A stretch of 64,000 nucleotides of DNA, taken from assembly GCF_001277235.1 (NCBI RefSeq), contig NZ_CP012266.1, positions 2,046,001-2,110,000 of the forward strand, written 5' to 3'. Shown here one piece after another: positions 34,244 through 42,934 of the stretch. This stretch comes from Cronobacter dublinensis subsp. dublinensis LMG 23823. Its GTDB lineage: Bacteria > Pseudomonadota > Gammaproteobacteria > Enterobacterales > Enterobacteriaceae. Under the pieces are notes generated by a model. The model was given only the letters and a program-made list of their open reading frames with translations. It searched no databases and was not told the origin of the DNA. The stretch's first letter is position 1; every line of letters starts with the position of its first letter. The translations under genes were made by a program, and so were the position numbers.

Positions 34244-35254
34244 ATGGCTTATGCAGTGGAGTTTCAGCAGGTTTCCCGCCACTATGGCGACGTGCGGGCG
34301 GTGGATAACGTCAGCATGACCATCGAAGACGGGGAGTTTTTCTCCATGCTGGGGCCGTCCGGCTCCGGCAAAACCACCTGTCTGCGCATGATTGCGGGCT
34401 TTGAACAGTTAAGCGAGGGCGCGATCCGCCTGTTTGGCCAGGAGGCGAGCCAGCTGCCGCCCTGGGCGCGCGACGTCAATACGGTGTTTCAGGATTACGC
34501 GCTGTTTCCCCATATGTCGGTGCTGGAGAATGTCGCTTACGGGCTGATGGTCAAAGGCGTCGATAAAAAGACGCGGCTTGCCCGCGCCCGCGAGGCGCTG
34601 GAGCGCGTCGCGCTCGGCTTTACCCATGCGCGCAAACCGTCGCAGCTCTCCGGCGGACAGCGTCAGCGCGTCGCCATCGCCCGCGCGCTGGTCAATCAGC
34701 CGCGCGTCCTGCTGCTGGATGAGCCGCTCGGCGCGCTCGATCTCAAACTGCGCGAGCAGATGCAGGTCGAATTAAAAAACCTGCAACGCTCGCTGGGTAT
34801 TACCTTTGTGTTCGTCACGCACGATCAGAGCGAGGCGCTGTCGATGTCTGACCGCGTGGCGGTGTTCAATAACGGGCGCATCGAACAGATCGACGCGCCG
34901 CGCGAGCTTTACATGCGCCCGCGCACGCCGTTTGTCGCGGGGTTCGTCGGCACCGCCAACGTGCTGAGCGACGCCCTGACGCAGCAGCTCGGCGGCGCGC
35001 CGGGCAGGTTTTCGCTGCGCCCGGAGCATATCCGGCTTAACGAACCCGGTGAAATCCAGGTGCGCGGCACGGTGCAGGCGGTGCAGTTCCAGGGCGCCGC
35101 CACGCGCTTTGAGCTGGCGCTTGAGAGCGGTGATACGCTGCTGGTAAGCCAGGCCAATCCGTCGCCCGCGCCGGATGCGCCGCTGCTGTGCGCAGGCCAG
35201 GCGGTGATGGCCTCCTGGGCGCGCGCCGCCATGATCCGGCTGAGCGAGGGGTAA
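34244..35254 (+). CDS. ydcT: YdcT, ABC transporter ATP-binding protein
   Basis: This is a 336-aa PotA-type ATPase of the YdcSTUV putrescine transporter. It has Walker A GPSGSGKTTCLRM, signature QLSGGQRQRVAIARAL, Walker B VLLLDEPLGALD and a C-terminal TOBE domain (about residues 270-336). The start ATG 34244 follows GGGGA; the frame upstream overlaps ydcS and is rejected. It is separated from ydcS by 13 nt and from ydcU by 1 nt. Confidence 0.96.
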   Translation: MAYAVEFQQVSRHYGDVRAVDNVSMTIEDGEFFSMLGPSGSGKTTCLRMIAGFEQLSEGAIRLFGQEASQLPPWARDVNTVFQDYALFPHMSVLENVAYGLMVKGVDKKTRLARAREALERVALGFTHARKPSQLSGGQRQRVAIARALVNQPRVLLLDEPLGALDLKLREQMQVELKNLQRSLGITFVFVTHDQSEALSMSDRVAVFNNGRIEQIDAPRELYMRPRTPFVAGFVGTANVLSDALTQQLGGAPGRFSLRPEHIRLNEPGEIQVRGTVQAVQFQGAATRFELALESGDTLLVSQANPSPAPDAPLLCAGQAVMASWARAAMIRLSEG

Positions 35255-35255
35255 G

Positions 35256-36200
35256 ATGGATATGACGCTCCCACCTCCCGCGCACAGCGGCGGCCTGCTG
35301 CGGCGTTTCGCGACGCTCCTCTGGCGGCGGCCGACGCTCTGGCTGTTCCTGTTATTGCTGCCGCCGCTGATGTGGTTCGGCATCGTCTATCTCGGCTCGC
35401 TCCTGACGCTCTTATGGCAGGGGTTTTACACCTTCGACGACTTCACGATGTCGGTAACGCCGGATCTGACGCTCGCCAACCTGCGCGCGCTCTTTAACCC
35501 CGCCAATTACGACATTATTGTGCGCACGCTGGTGATGGCGGTCGCCGTCTCTCTCGCCTGCGCCGTTCTGGCGTTCCCGATGGCCTGGTATATGGCGCGC
35601 TACACCCGCGGCAAGCTGAAGGCGTTTTTCTATATCGCCGTGATGCTGCCGATGTGGGCGAGCTATATCGTCAAGGCCTATGCGTGGACGCTGCTGCTGG
35701 CGCGCGACGGCGTGGCGCAGTGGTTTTTGCAACATATGGGGCTCGAAGGGGCTCTCACCGCGCTGCTGACGCTGCCGGGCATCGGCGGCAATACGCTCTC
35801 CACCTCCGGGCTGGGGCGGTTTCTGGTGTTCGTCTATATCTGGCTGCCGTTTATGATCCTGCCGGTGCAGGCGGCGCTGGAGCGTCTGCCGCCGTCGCTG
35901 TTGCAGGCCTCCGCCGACCTCGGCGCGAAACCCGCGCAAACCTTCCGCCATGTGGTGCTGCCGCTCGCGGTGCCGGGCATTGCGGCAGGCTCGATTTTCA
36001 CCTTCTCGTTAACGCTTGGGGATTTCATCGTCCCGCAGCTGGTGGGCCCGCCGGGCTTTTTCATCGGCAACATGGTCTATTCTCAGCAGGGGGCTATCGG
36101 CAATATGCCGATGGCGGCGGCGTTTACGCTGGTGCCGATTGTCCTGATTGCCGTTTATCTGGCGTTCGTGAAGCGCCTGGGAGCGTTCGATGCACTCTGA
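35256..36200 (+). CDS. ydcU: YdcU, ABC transporter permease
   Basis: This 314-aa inner-membrane permease is of the PotB type, with six predicted helices. The EAA loop is in SADLGAKPAQTFRHVVLPLA, and the helix around YIAVMLPMWASYIVKAYAWT is typical of this family. It overlaps ydcV by 11 nt. Part of the YdcSTUV putrescine importer. Confidence 0.95.
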   Translation: MDMTLPPPAHSGGLLRRFATLLWRRPTLWLFLLLLPPLMWFGIVYLGSLLTLLWQGFYTFDDFTMSVTPDLTLANLRALFNPANYDIIVRTLVMAVAVSLACAVLAFPMAWYMARYTRGKLKAFFYIAVMLPMWASYIVKAYAWTLLLARDGVAQWFLQHMGLEGALTALLTLPGIGGNTLSTSGLGRFLVFVYIWLPFMILPVQAALERLPPSLLQASADLGAKPAQTFRHVVLPLAVPGIAAGSIFTFSLTLGDFIVPQLVGPPGFFIGNMVYSQQGAIGNMPMAAAFTLVPIVLIAVYLAFVKRLGAFDAL

Positions 36201-36996
36201 CCGCGCGCCGTGGCCGCTTAAAATCGCCGCCTGGGGCGGCGTGATTTTCCTGCACTTTCCGCTGGCGATCATCGCGCTTTACGCCTTTAACACCGAAGAG
36301 TCGGCGTTTAGTTTTCCGCCGAAGGGCTTCACGCTGCGCTGGTTTGAGATTGCGGCGCAGCGCGCTGATATTCTTGATGCCGTGACGTTGTCACTTAAAG
36401 TGGCGCTGATCGCGACGCTGCTGGCGCTCGTTCTCGGCACGCTCGCCGCCGCCGCGCTCTGGCGACGGGAGTTTTTCGGCAAAAGCGCGGTATCGCTGCT
36501 GTTGCTGCTGCCGATTGCGCTGCCGGGCATTATCACCGGTATCGCGCTGCTGACGGCATTCAAACAGGCAGACATTGAGCCCGGCTTTCTCACGATGGTG
36601 GTCGGCCACGCCACCTTCTGCGTGGTAGTGGTCTTTAACAATGTTATCGCGCGGCTGCGGCGCACCGCCTGGAGCCAGGTAGAGGCCTCGATGGATCTCG
36701 GCGCGGACGGCTGGCAGACCTTTCGCTACATCATTATGCCGAACCTCGGCACCGCGCTGCTGGCGGGCGGCATGCTCGCCTTCGCGCTCTCGTTCGATGA
36801 AATTATTGTCACCACGTTTACCGCAGGCCACGAGCGCACGCTGCCGCTGTGGCTGCTGAACCAGCTCGGTCGCCCGCGCGACGTGCCGGTAACCAACGTG
36901 GTGGCGCTGTGCGTCATGATCCTCACCATGATCCCCATCCTCGGGGCCTGGTGGCTGACGCGCGATGATGAAACTGTCGCCGGTAGCGGCAAATAA
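36190..36996 (+). CDS. ydcV: YdcV, ABC transporter permease
   Basis: This 268-aa inner-membrane permease is of the PotC type (E. coli YdcV is 264 aa). It has six predicted helices and an EAA loop in ASMDLGADGWQTFRYIIMPN. The short segment FSFPPKGFTLRWFE after the first helix is typical of PotC-like proteins. It ends the importer, and patD starts 17 nt later. Confidence 0.95.
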   Translation: MHSDRAPWPLKIAAWGGVIFLHFPLAIIALYAFNTEESAFSFPPKGFTLRWFEIAAQRADILDAVTLSLKVALIATLLALVLGTLAAAALWRREFFGKSAVSLLLLLPIALPGIITGIALLTAFKQADIEPGFLTMVVGHATFCVVVVFNNVIARLRRTAWSQVEASMDLGADGWQTFRYIIMPNLGTALLAGGMLAFALSFDEIIVTTFTAGHERTLPLWLLNQLGRPRDVPVTNVVALCVMILTMIPILGAWWLTRDDETVAGSGK

Positions 36997-37013
36997 CCTC
37001 AAAGGAACACGCT

Positions 37014-38438
37014 ATGCAGAGTCAATTACTGATTAACGGCGCGCTGGTGGAAGGCAAGGGCGAGCGCCTGCCCGTCTATAACCCCGCCACTGGCGAGGTG
37101 CTGATTGAGATTGCCGAAGCCAGCGCAGAGCAGGTGGATGAGGCGGTCAACGCCGCCGACGCGGCGTTTACACAGTGGCGTCTCACCACGCCCAAAGAAC
37201 GCGCCGGGGCGCTGCTTAAACTCGCGGACGTCATCGAGCAGAACGCGCAGACGTTCGCGCAGCTCGAATCCCAAAACTGCGGCAAACCGCTGCACTGCGT
37301 AGCGGGCGATGAAATCCCGGCGGTGGCCGACGTGTTTCGTTTCTTCGCCGGTGCCTCGCGCTGCCTGAACGGGCTTGCTGCAGGCGAATATCTGGCGGAT
37401 CACACCTCGATGATCCGCCGCGACCCGGTGGGGGTGGTGGCGTCCATCGCGCCCTGGAACTACCCGCTGATGATGGCCGCCTGGAAGCTCGCGCCCGCGC
37501 TGGCGGCGGGTAACTGCGTGGTGCTGAAGCCCTCGGAGATAACGCCGCTCACCGCGTTTAAACTGGCCGAACTCGCAAAAGATATCTTCCCGGCAGGCGT
37601 GCTGAATGTCTTGTTTGGTCGCGGCCAGACGGTGGGCGACCCGCTGACTGGTCATGAAAAAGTGCGCATGGTCTCGCTCACCGGCTCTATTGCTACCGGC
37701 GAGCACATCATCAGCCGCACCGCGTCGTCGATAAAGCGCACCCATATGGAGCTCGGCGGTAAAGCGCCCGTGCTGGTGTTTGACGACGCCGATCTCGACG
37801 CCGTGGTGGAAGGCATTCGCACGTTCGGCTTCTATAACGCGGGCCAGGACTGCACGGCGGCGTGCCGCATCTATGCGCAAAAAGGGATTTATGACCAACT
37901 GGTGGAAAAGCTCGGCGCGGCGGTCAGCAGCCTGAAAACGGGCGCGCCGGAAGATGAAAGCACCGAGCTCGGGCCGCTTAGTTCGCAGGCGCATCTGAAT
38001 CGCGTCATCCAGGCGGTGGAGGCCGCGAAAGCGCTGGCGCATATCCGCGTGGTGACGGGTGGGGAGAAAGTCGACGGGCCGGGCTATTACTTCCAGCCGA
38101 CGGTACTGGCAGGCGCGAAGCAGGAAGACGTGATTGTGCAGCGCGAAGTCTTCGGCCCGGTGGTCAGCGTCACGCCGTTTGAAGATGAAGCTCAGGCGCT
38201 GGAGTACGCCAACGACTCGCAATACGGCCTCGCGTCATCCGTCTGGACCCGCGACGTCGGCCGCGCGCACCGCCTCAGCGCCCGGCTGCAATATGGCTGC
38301 ACCTGGGTGAACACGCACTTTATGCTGGTCAGCGAAATGCCCCACGGCGGTCAGAAACTCTCCGGCTACGGCAAGGATATGTCGATGTACGGACTTGAAG
38401 ATTACACCGTGGTGCGGCATGTCATGATAAAACACTAA
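37014..38438 (+). CDS. patD: PatD (YdcW), gamma-aminobutyraldehyde dehydrogenase
   Basis: PatD oxidises 4-aminobutanal to GABA with NAD+ in putrescine catabolism (cytoplasm). The 474-aa ALDH-superfamily protein has the same length as the E. coli enzyme. The catalytic Cys is in NAGQDCTAACRIYAQ, the general-base Glu in MELGGKAPVLVF, and the NAD-binding glycine motif in SLTGSIATG. AAAGGA precedes the ATG. It is the last gene of the ydcSTUV operon and closes it with a stem-loop. The 4-aminobutanal substrate could also come from the spermidine-dehydrogenase-like enzyme encoded at 45.1 kb. Confidence 0.97.
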   Translation: MQSQLLINGALVEGKGERLPVYNPATGEVLIEIAEASAEQVDEAVNAADAAFTQWRLTTPKERAGALLKLADVIEQNAQTFAQLESQNCGKPLHCVAGDEIPAVADVFRFFAGASRCLNGLAAGEYLADHTSMIRRDPVGVVASIAPWNYPLMMAAWKLAPALAAGNCVVLKPSEITPLTAFKLAELAKDIFPAGVLNVLFGRGQTVGDPLTGHEKVRMVSLTGSIATGEHIISRTASSIKRTHMELGGKAPVLVFDDADLDAVVEGIRTFGFYNAGQDCTAACRIYAQKGIYDQLVEKLGAAVSSLKTGAPEDESTELGPLSSQAHLNRVIQAVEAAKALAHIRVVTGGEKVDGPGYYFQPTVLAGAKQEDVIVQREVFGPVVSVTPFEDEAQALEYANDSQYGLASSVWTRDVGRAHRLSARLQYGCTWVNTHFMLVSEMPHGGQKLSGYGKDMSMYGLEDYTVVRHVMIKH

Positions 38439-38444
38439 GGGGAG

Positions 38445-38483
38445 AAGTGGCTGATATCGGGAGTGTTCAGATATCAGCCACTT
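38445..38483 (+). terminator. Perfect 14-bp stem-loop after patD
   Basis: AAGTGGCTGATATC (38445-38458) and GATATCAGCCACTT (38470-38483) form a perfect stem with an 11-nt loop, 7 nt after the patD stop. There is no clear T-run, so it may be a terminator or a 3'-end stabiliser. Confidence 0.55.
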
Positions 38484-38672
38484 TGCATGGACCACAAAAT
38501 AACCTTTGCATTTGTGTGACTCAGTAGATGACAGGCCGCGATTTACCAGTGCGTTATATGCTTTGTCGATGCCGCGAAACGTAACGTTTTGCCGGGTGTC
38601 CGCCGTGTGCTTAAATTTTTCTTGCGTCTCCCATTTCAGCTTTATAAATTCCGCAAAAAAGGAGATGCACCT

Positions 38673-38978
38673 ATGAGACATACTGAAAAACTGGTTTTGA
38701 CACACAGCAGCGGTGACAAGCTTTATCCTGTCATGATGGAAAACAAGGCGACCGGTAAAATTGCTTACCGTGTTGTTCCCCCTGGCGGAGATAAAACAGA
38801 GGATTTATATGAAACGGAAGACGTTGAAGAAGCTATCCAGCTTGTTCTGAAACAGAATTTTTCAATCCGCTGTGAAACTCTGACGGCCAGCGTGAAGCAG
38901 AAAAACGGCAAATCCATAAAGCGAAGCGGGCTATACAGCCTGAACGGAACAAGCATCATCAGCTTCACTACCCGGTAA
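38673..38978 (+). CDS. Hypothetical protein, 101 aa
   Basis: This 101-aa protein starts MRHTEKLVLTHSSGDKLYPV and has no recognised domain. ATG 38673 follows AAAAAAGGAGATG, a good ribosome-binding site. It is soluble and polar, with no signal peptide or membrane segment. It lies at the left edge of the AT-rich accessory island downstream of patD, where E. coli has other genes. A stem-loop with one G-T pair at 39042-39074 lies downstream. Function unknown. Confidence 0.6.
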   Translation: MRHTEKLVLTHSSGDKLYPVMMENKATGKIAYRVVPPGGDKTEDLYETEDVEEAIQLVLKQNFSIRCETLTASVKQKNGKSIKRSGLYSLNGTSIISFTTR

Positions 38979-39199
38979 CAGGCGGCTGGAAAAAGCGCTA
39001 CTGAGAGGGGTAAAAAGACAACAAGGGCTAGATATCTCGTTAACCAGAACAGGCCTTCGCCTCCTGTTTTGGTTAAGAGCATTCAATCAGATAACCGACC
39101 CGTCGTAGATTTCCCTAATCCTCAGGCCTACCTGGTCATCTGATCATCTCACTATATTATTCCTTCACTGCTCCATCGACGATGGCTTAAGCGAGTCAT

Positions 39200-39223
39200 A
39201 AAAAAGGCCGCCGTAGCGACCTT
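39200..39223 (-). terminator. Rho-independent terminator after the 118-aa minus-strand gene
   Basis: On the minus strand AAGGTCGC and GCGGCCTT form an 8-bp stem (one wobble pair) with a 4-nt loop, followed by TTTT. It lies 18 nt after the stop of the gene at 39242. Confidence 0.7.
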
Positions 39224-39241
39224 ATGTTGTCTGAATAAATT

Positions 39242-39598
39242 CTACCCATGCAATTCTAAATACCCTTTTTCAATATCGTATTTCAGATGCTTGGTTAGTG
39301 AGAACTGAGGATCAGATTCATGAAATCGTCTTTTAATCATCTCTTGATACTCACCAACAGTCATGCCATCAACTAACTCCTTGTTGATGTTGAAACCAGA
39401 ACAATTAATTGCGGATTCAGATCCGCGTCTGTGACTTTTGCCCACAATTTTGATGACCAAATGCAGGTTATTGCTAATGTCAAATGTAGCGATGTTGCTG
39501 CTGTTAATAATCATATCGTTCCCATGGTTACCCATTTTATGGCAATGCCAAATACTCTCGTTGTCAATCGCTAACCGAATATCTAAAAGATTAATCAT
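39242..39598 (-). CDS. Hypothetical protein, 118 aa
   Basis: This 118-aa protein starts MINLLDIRLAIDNESIWHCH at ATG 39598; a TTG five codons upstream is possible. It has no signal peptide or membrane segment and no recognised domain. The sequence is AT-rich compared with the flanking core genes, and a terminator follows. Its size, composition and surroundings resemble small immunity or accessory proteins in islands, but I cannot assign a function. Confidence 0.6.
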   Translation of the reverse strand: MINLLDIRLAIDNESIWHCHKMGNHGNDMIINSSNIATFDISNNLHLVIKIVGKSHRRGSESAINCSGFNINKELVDGMTVGEYQEMIKRRFHESDPQFSLTKHLKYDIEKGYLELHG

Positions 39599-39774
39599 GA
39601 GCGCTATTAACAACGTAATATGTTATCACTCTTACCCTGCTGTGAAGACATCATATGCCGTCGAAAAAAAGAGAGCGCGCGCTGTCTTAAGTATAATAAT
39701 TACGCACGGCTTAAGTAAGCGTTTCTGGCGCTAAGCAAAGCGCGGTGAGATTTTTTAAACCTCAGCGCCACAGC

Positions 39775-40284
39775 TTAATCTGATGCTTTTGCAATCAACA
39801 GCATAAAAGCTGACAGGGTGAAGTTATCTTTTATTAAACCTTTTTTTATCATGTCGAAGATCTCGCCCTTTGAGTAAAATTCGCAGCAAATAACACCTTC
39901 GTCTTTTTGAGGGTTAAGCAGACTTATGTCATTAACATTACAAATCACCGCTTGAATTTTATCGGTTATCAATCCTGAGTCGGTTATTAATTGGCCGAGT
40001 GAATAACTATCGATTGATTCTAAGTTAAGCTCCTCTTTTAGTTCTCTTTCCGCACCTTCTATATGCGTTTCGGCAGGCTCAAGGAATCCGCGAGGAAATT
40101 CATGCAAAACCTCACCATTCCTCAAGTGTTGAATGATTGCATATTTGGTTTTATAGGCAGGAATAATTACCACGCCACCATTTTTCTGGTTGATCTTAAG
40201 GTAACCCAGTTCGTTAACTGAGACCGACAACACATTGTTTTCAAAAATTAATTTATTCAAAATTAACAATCCATGTTGGTTCAT
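39775..40284 (-). CDS. Nudix hydrolase
   Basis: This is a 169-aa Nudix-fold pyrophosphohydrolase. The Nudix box is nearly complete: GFLEPAETHIEGAERELKEE followed by LNL, so G-x5-E-x7-RE-U-xEE is present while the late Gly is Asn. Such enzymes cleave nucleoside diphosphates linked to another group (ADP-ribose, NADH, nucleotide sugars). The substrate cannot be told from sequence. It overlaps the upstream membrane-protein gene by 32 nt, implying coupled translation, and both are AT-rich island genes. A paired signalling or defence role is possible (inference). Confidence 0.88.
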   Translation of the reverse strand: MNQHGLLILNKLIFENNVLSVSVNELGYLKINQKNGGVVIIPAYKTKYAIIQHLRNGEVLHEFPRGFLEPAETHIEGAERELKEELNLESIDSYSLGQLITDSGLITDKIQAVICNVNDISLLNPQKDEGVICCEFYSKGEIFDMIKKGLIKDNFTLSAFMLLIAKASD

Positions 40285-40870
40285 TAGCAGAACGTCGTAT
40301 GATGGTTCGCGTGTTATAAAGATAGAATAAAACGTACGTTAAATAAACGAGCACTTTAACAAGGTTGGTGAATATCTCATTGTTAACTTTTAGCAATAAG
40401 AAAGTTTCTTTTACAAGTATCGCTGTTGGAAATCCAGAGATTAAGATTATGCAAAATATGACTCTGTTTTCAATCCCTTTTAGCATCCTGCGGAAACCCA
40501 TATTGCTATACTTTTTCTTCTGTAGAAGAAAAAATGATTTTATGCTTTCATTAACGTCGTTAAAATCAAAATTATCTCTTGAGAGTATTTTATTAAGCGC
40601 CAGGGCAGAGTCAGTGTATTGCATTTGCCATGAGCGTAAACCTGAAAGGGTTCTGATTGTCATTCCGCCAATCAAACATACAACCAGATTTAAAAGGATG
40701 GTTGAATATTCACTGGACATCATTTTACTGACGGACGTATATGAACCGATGTAAAACGACAGGATAACCAGATAGAATGCTATAGTCTGATCTCTTTTTG
40801 AAGACTGTTCTTTAATGTGCTCATTGCATCTTTCATAGACTGACATCAGAAAATCTTTTGATGCTAACAT
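40253..40870 (-). CDS. Multi-pass membrane protein, 205 aa, partner of the Nudix hydrolase
   Basis: This protein has no recognised family. Four hydrophobic segments are visible: TIAFYLVILSFYIGSYTSV (about 30-48), ILLNLVVCLIGGMTI (about 58-75), VIFCIILISGFPTAILV (about 140-158) and NLVKVLVYLTYVLFYLY (about 172-190). A polar helical linker lies between the pairs. I chose ATG 40870, preceded by AGGGG; a TTG at 40990 would add 40 residues. The topology resembles small channel-like effectors of the SLATT/RipA sort paired with nucleotide-signal enzymes, but this is only a resemblance. Confidence 0.7.
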   Translation of the reverse strand: MLASKDFLMSVYERCNEHIKEQSSKRDQTIAFYLVILSFYIGSYTSVSKMMSSEYSTILLNLVVCLIGGMTIRTLSGLRSWQMQYTDSALALNKILSRDNFDFNDVNESIKSFFLLQKKKYSNMGFRRMLKGIENRVIFCIILISGFPTAILVKETFLLLKVNNEIFTNLVKVLVYLTYVLFYLYNTRTIIRRSANEPTWIVNFE

Positions 40871-41006
40871 TGGAACCCCTGGCAGAAATCTTAATTTAAT
40901 AATTTCACGGTTGGAGCTAATTTTGTGCTGAACCGATACGCTACATAACGCTCGAGAATCTTTTATACTCTCAAATTCAGGAAGCTCCAATCATAACATT
41001 ATTGCT

Positions 41007-41162
41007 ATGCGGATTCCAAAAGAGGGCATCAGACTTCACAGGGAGAACGTCAACGCCATCACGCGACAGCGTCAATCTCTGCTCGCATTCGGCGACGCTT
41101 ACCCACAAATCCTTGAGCGGGGAAAGAAAAGTGCACTCTCAGTCAGCATCCGCTTTCGCTGA
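41007..41162 (+). pseudogene. Short open frame, possible C-terminal gene remnant (51 codons)
   Basis: The frame starts MRIPKEGIRLHRENVNAITR and stops with TGA at 41160-41162. The reading frame is open further upstream through the start region of the opposite-strand membrane-protein gene, without a good ribosome-binding site. Its base composition is closer to the GC-rich core than to its AT-rich neighbours. I read it as a leftover 3' end of a displaced gene, but cannot name the parent. Confidence 0.3.
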
Positions 41163-41249
41163 TGTGTATGGAGCAGCATGACCACCTCGATGTAGTCGCA
41201 TTGCCAGAACCACAATTAAAGGCGAAGATGAACCTTGGAAAGTGTCGAT

Positions 41250-41277
41250 TAATAATAAAGAGACCCCTGCGGATCTC
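41250..41277 (-). terminator. Rho-independent terminator after the 106-aa coiled-coil gene
   Basis: On the minus strand GAGATCC and GGGTCTC (one wobble) form a 7-bp stem, followed by TTTATTATT. It lies 17 nt past the stop at 41294. Confidence 0.65.
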
Positions 41278-41293
41278 CTTATCAGACAGCAAG

Positions 41294-41614
41294 TTATAGG
41301 CCTTTTACCTTTTTCAGCACCGTAGCAACAATCTCTTTCTCTTTGGAAATGACGTCATCGCCAATGTCTGAAGGGTCAAATGTCGCATCGTCTATTAGCT
41401 GGTCAATGGAAATGCCTTTCAGCGAACCGGATGTGATGAGCGCAGAAAGCGTATAGAGGGTGAGTTCACTTCTGATGATGAGATGTTGATTATTGCCTTT
41501 TATATTATCGATCTCTTGCTGAATCTCTTTTTTCCACTCGGCGAGCTCAAGGTTTTCTTTCTCAAGCGTTTCAATGCGTTTTTCAAGACGGGCAATAAGC
41601 ATATCGGAAGCCAT
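41294..41614 (-). CDS. Coiled-coil protein, 106 aa, unknown function
   Basis: This small protein's first half is a strong coiled coil (about residues 5-45: ARLEKRIETLEKENLELAEW, then KKEIQQEIDNIK), followed by a short helical and acidic part (IDDATFDPSDIGDDVISKEK). There is no signal peptide. GAGGAA precedes the ATG. It has its own terminator and lies alone in the island. It may be a phage- or island-borne accessory protein; no family is recognised. Confidence 0.7.
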   Translation of the reverse strand: MASDMLIARLEKRIETLEKENLELAEWKKEIQQEIDNIKGNNQHLIIRSELTLYTLSALITSGSLKGISIDQLIDDATFDPSDIGDDVISKEKEIVATVLKKVKGL

Positions 41615-41944
41615 AACAGTTCCTCAAGCAGAGGTAATCAGCCATCCCTCTCTTAACGATGTTCTTCAGCAGCTTATTGCTGAAGGGCTGAAACCACAAC
41701 ATATAGACAGATTGCGATATATCCTACCCTGATATTTGATCAGGCCTTTTAGGGTTATCCCGCCAGGCTTCCGCCAAGAGAGTAATCCATACGCGGTCTG
41801 GCTGTGAAACCATTTATCAACTGTGCCAGGGTTGGCATAGCCGCTGGAGTCATCCCCTTCATTGACCACACTACATCAAACCTGATGTCCCTGGACCAGG
41901 AGATAAACCTTGCATCTTCTCATAACCCTGCTTTTATAATGGTT
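41615..41944. other. 330-bp stretch with no intact gene
   Basis: A 67-codon minus-strand frame (41666-41869) is open but has no ribosome-binding site or recognisable domain. Composition is mixed. I take this as degenerate sequence between island genes. Confidence 0.45.
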
Positions 41945-42934
41945 TTAGCAGCATCTTTTTATTAAAGGCGTATGCTTGAGCACAACGGCAGCCGCCAGCG
42001 AAAGCAGAAACATGACAATACAAACTCAGGGCAAATATATTACCATATAACCTCCCCACCGGTATTCCCAGACGTAGGGCCTTAACGGTATGAGTATAGC
42101 CGGATGGACGCAGTAGATCGCAAAAGTGTAAGGGGATATTTTGGATGCCAGAACTTTAATTTTTTCAGGAAGTTCGGTTTTTGAAAGGTATAAAATACAC
42201 ATTGCTGCTATTGCTGTATTTAACGCATAGTTATCCAAAAAAGTAGATACAGGCTTGCCAATGTAATGAGAGTGCCAGCTGTTAAAAACCGCTGTTGCAA
42301 AAATTGATAGAGAAAATAACGTAAGGACTCTTAAGGTGTTATTGCCTCGCAGCACTATGTCATGGATATATTTTCCTATCATCATATACCAGTTCAGAGT
42401 GATGAAGTAGGCAAAATTAAACTTCCCTGAAAGATTAATGCCGGTCAGTGACTGGAATAAGTTCGCCTGGTAGAAAATAAGTATTAAAATTAAGGCAGTT
42501 AAACGCTGCTTTTCATCCAGTGAATAATAAATCATTGAAAGGAAAGGGGTGAGCAAATACATTCCCACAATAAAATAAATATACCAGAGATGGTACATGG
42601 TTTGTTTTGTGAAAAAGGTTTGAAGAAAATCAACAAATCCTTTTTCATTATTACTAAAAATGACGTAATAAAAAACTGACCACGAAAGAAGATAGATAAA
42701 AGCCTGCGGAATTTTCTTTTTGTAGAACTCCAGAATCTGAATATCTTTTTTAATCAGAAGTGCGCCGGAGATCATAACAAAGACAGGTACTGCGCATCGC
42801 GATAAAGAATTATAAAAGTTCACCACTTCCCACTCCGACTGGAACTTATAGTTCCAGTACGCAGAGACATGGGTCATTACTACTAAAAAGCATGAGATGA
42901 CTCTCGCGAAATCAATGGAGTAGTCTCTTTTCAT
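41945..42934 (-). pseudogene. Acyltransferase-3 family (WecH-like) gene with in-frame TGA
   Basis: The frame encodes an inner-membrane acyltransferase-3 protein: the start MKRDYSIDFARVISCFLVVM is followed by THVSAYW with the catalytic His region, and about ten hydrophobic segments follow. After codon 302 (GGYMVIYLP) a TGA at 42026-42028 stops translation. The same frame then continues for 26 codons, VCIVMFLLSLAAAVVLKHTP and LIKRCC, to a TAA at 41945-41947. That tail is a membrane helix plus the usual '..PLIK' ending, and the total of about 329 codons fits WecH-like proteins. So one nonsense change cuts the last helix; the product is likely damaged. Confidence 0.8.

Noticed and set aside
38235..38705. 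Minus-strand frame running from within patD into the following gap
   Set aside because: Its right half looks mildly protein-like, but the frame continues antisense into patD, crosses the strong hairpin and has no ribosome-binding site.
41666..41869. 67-codon minus-strand open frame between the coiled-coil gene and the acyltransferase
   Set aside because: No ribosome-binding site, no recognisable domain and mixed composition; treated as degenerate sequence.
42026..42028. TGA read as selenocysteine in the acyltransferase
   Set aside because: Acyltransferase-3 proteins are not selenoproteins, no bacterial SECIS-like hairpin is evident right after the codon, and the position is in a membrane helix.
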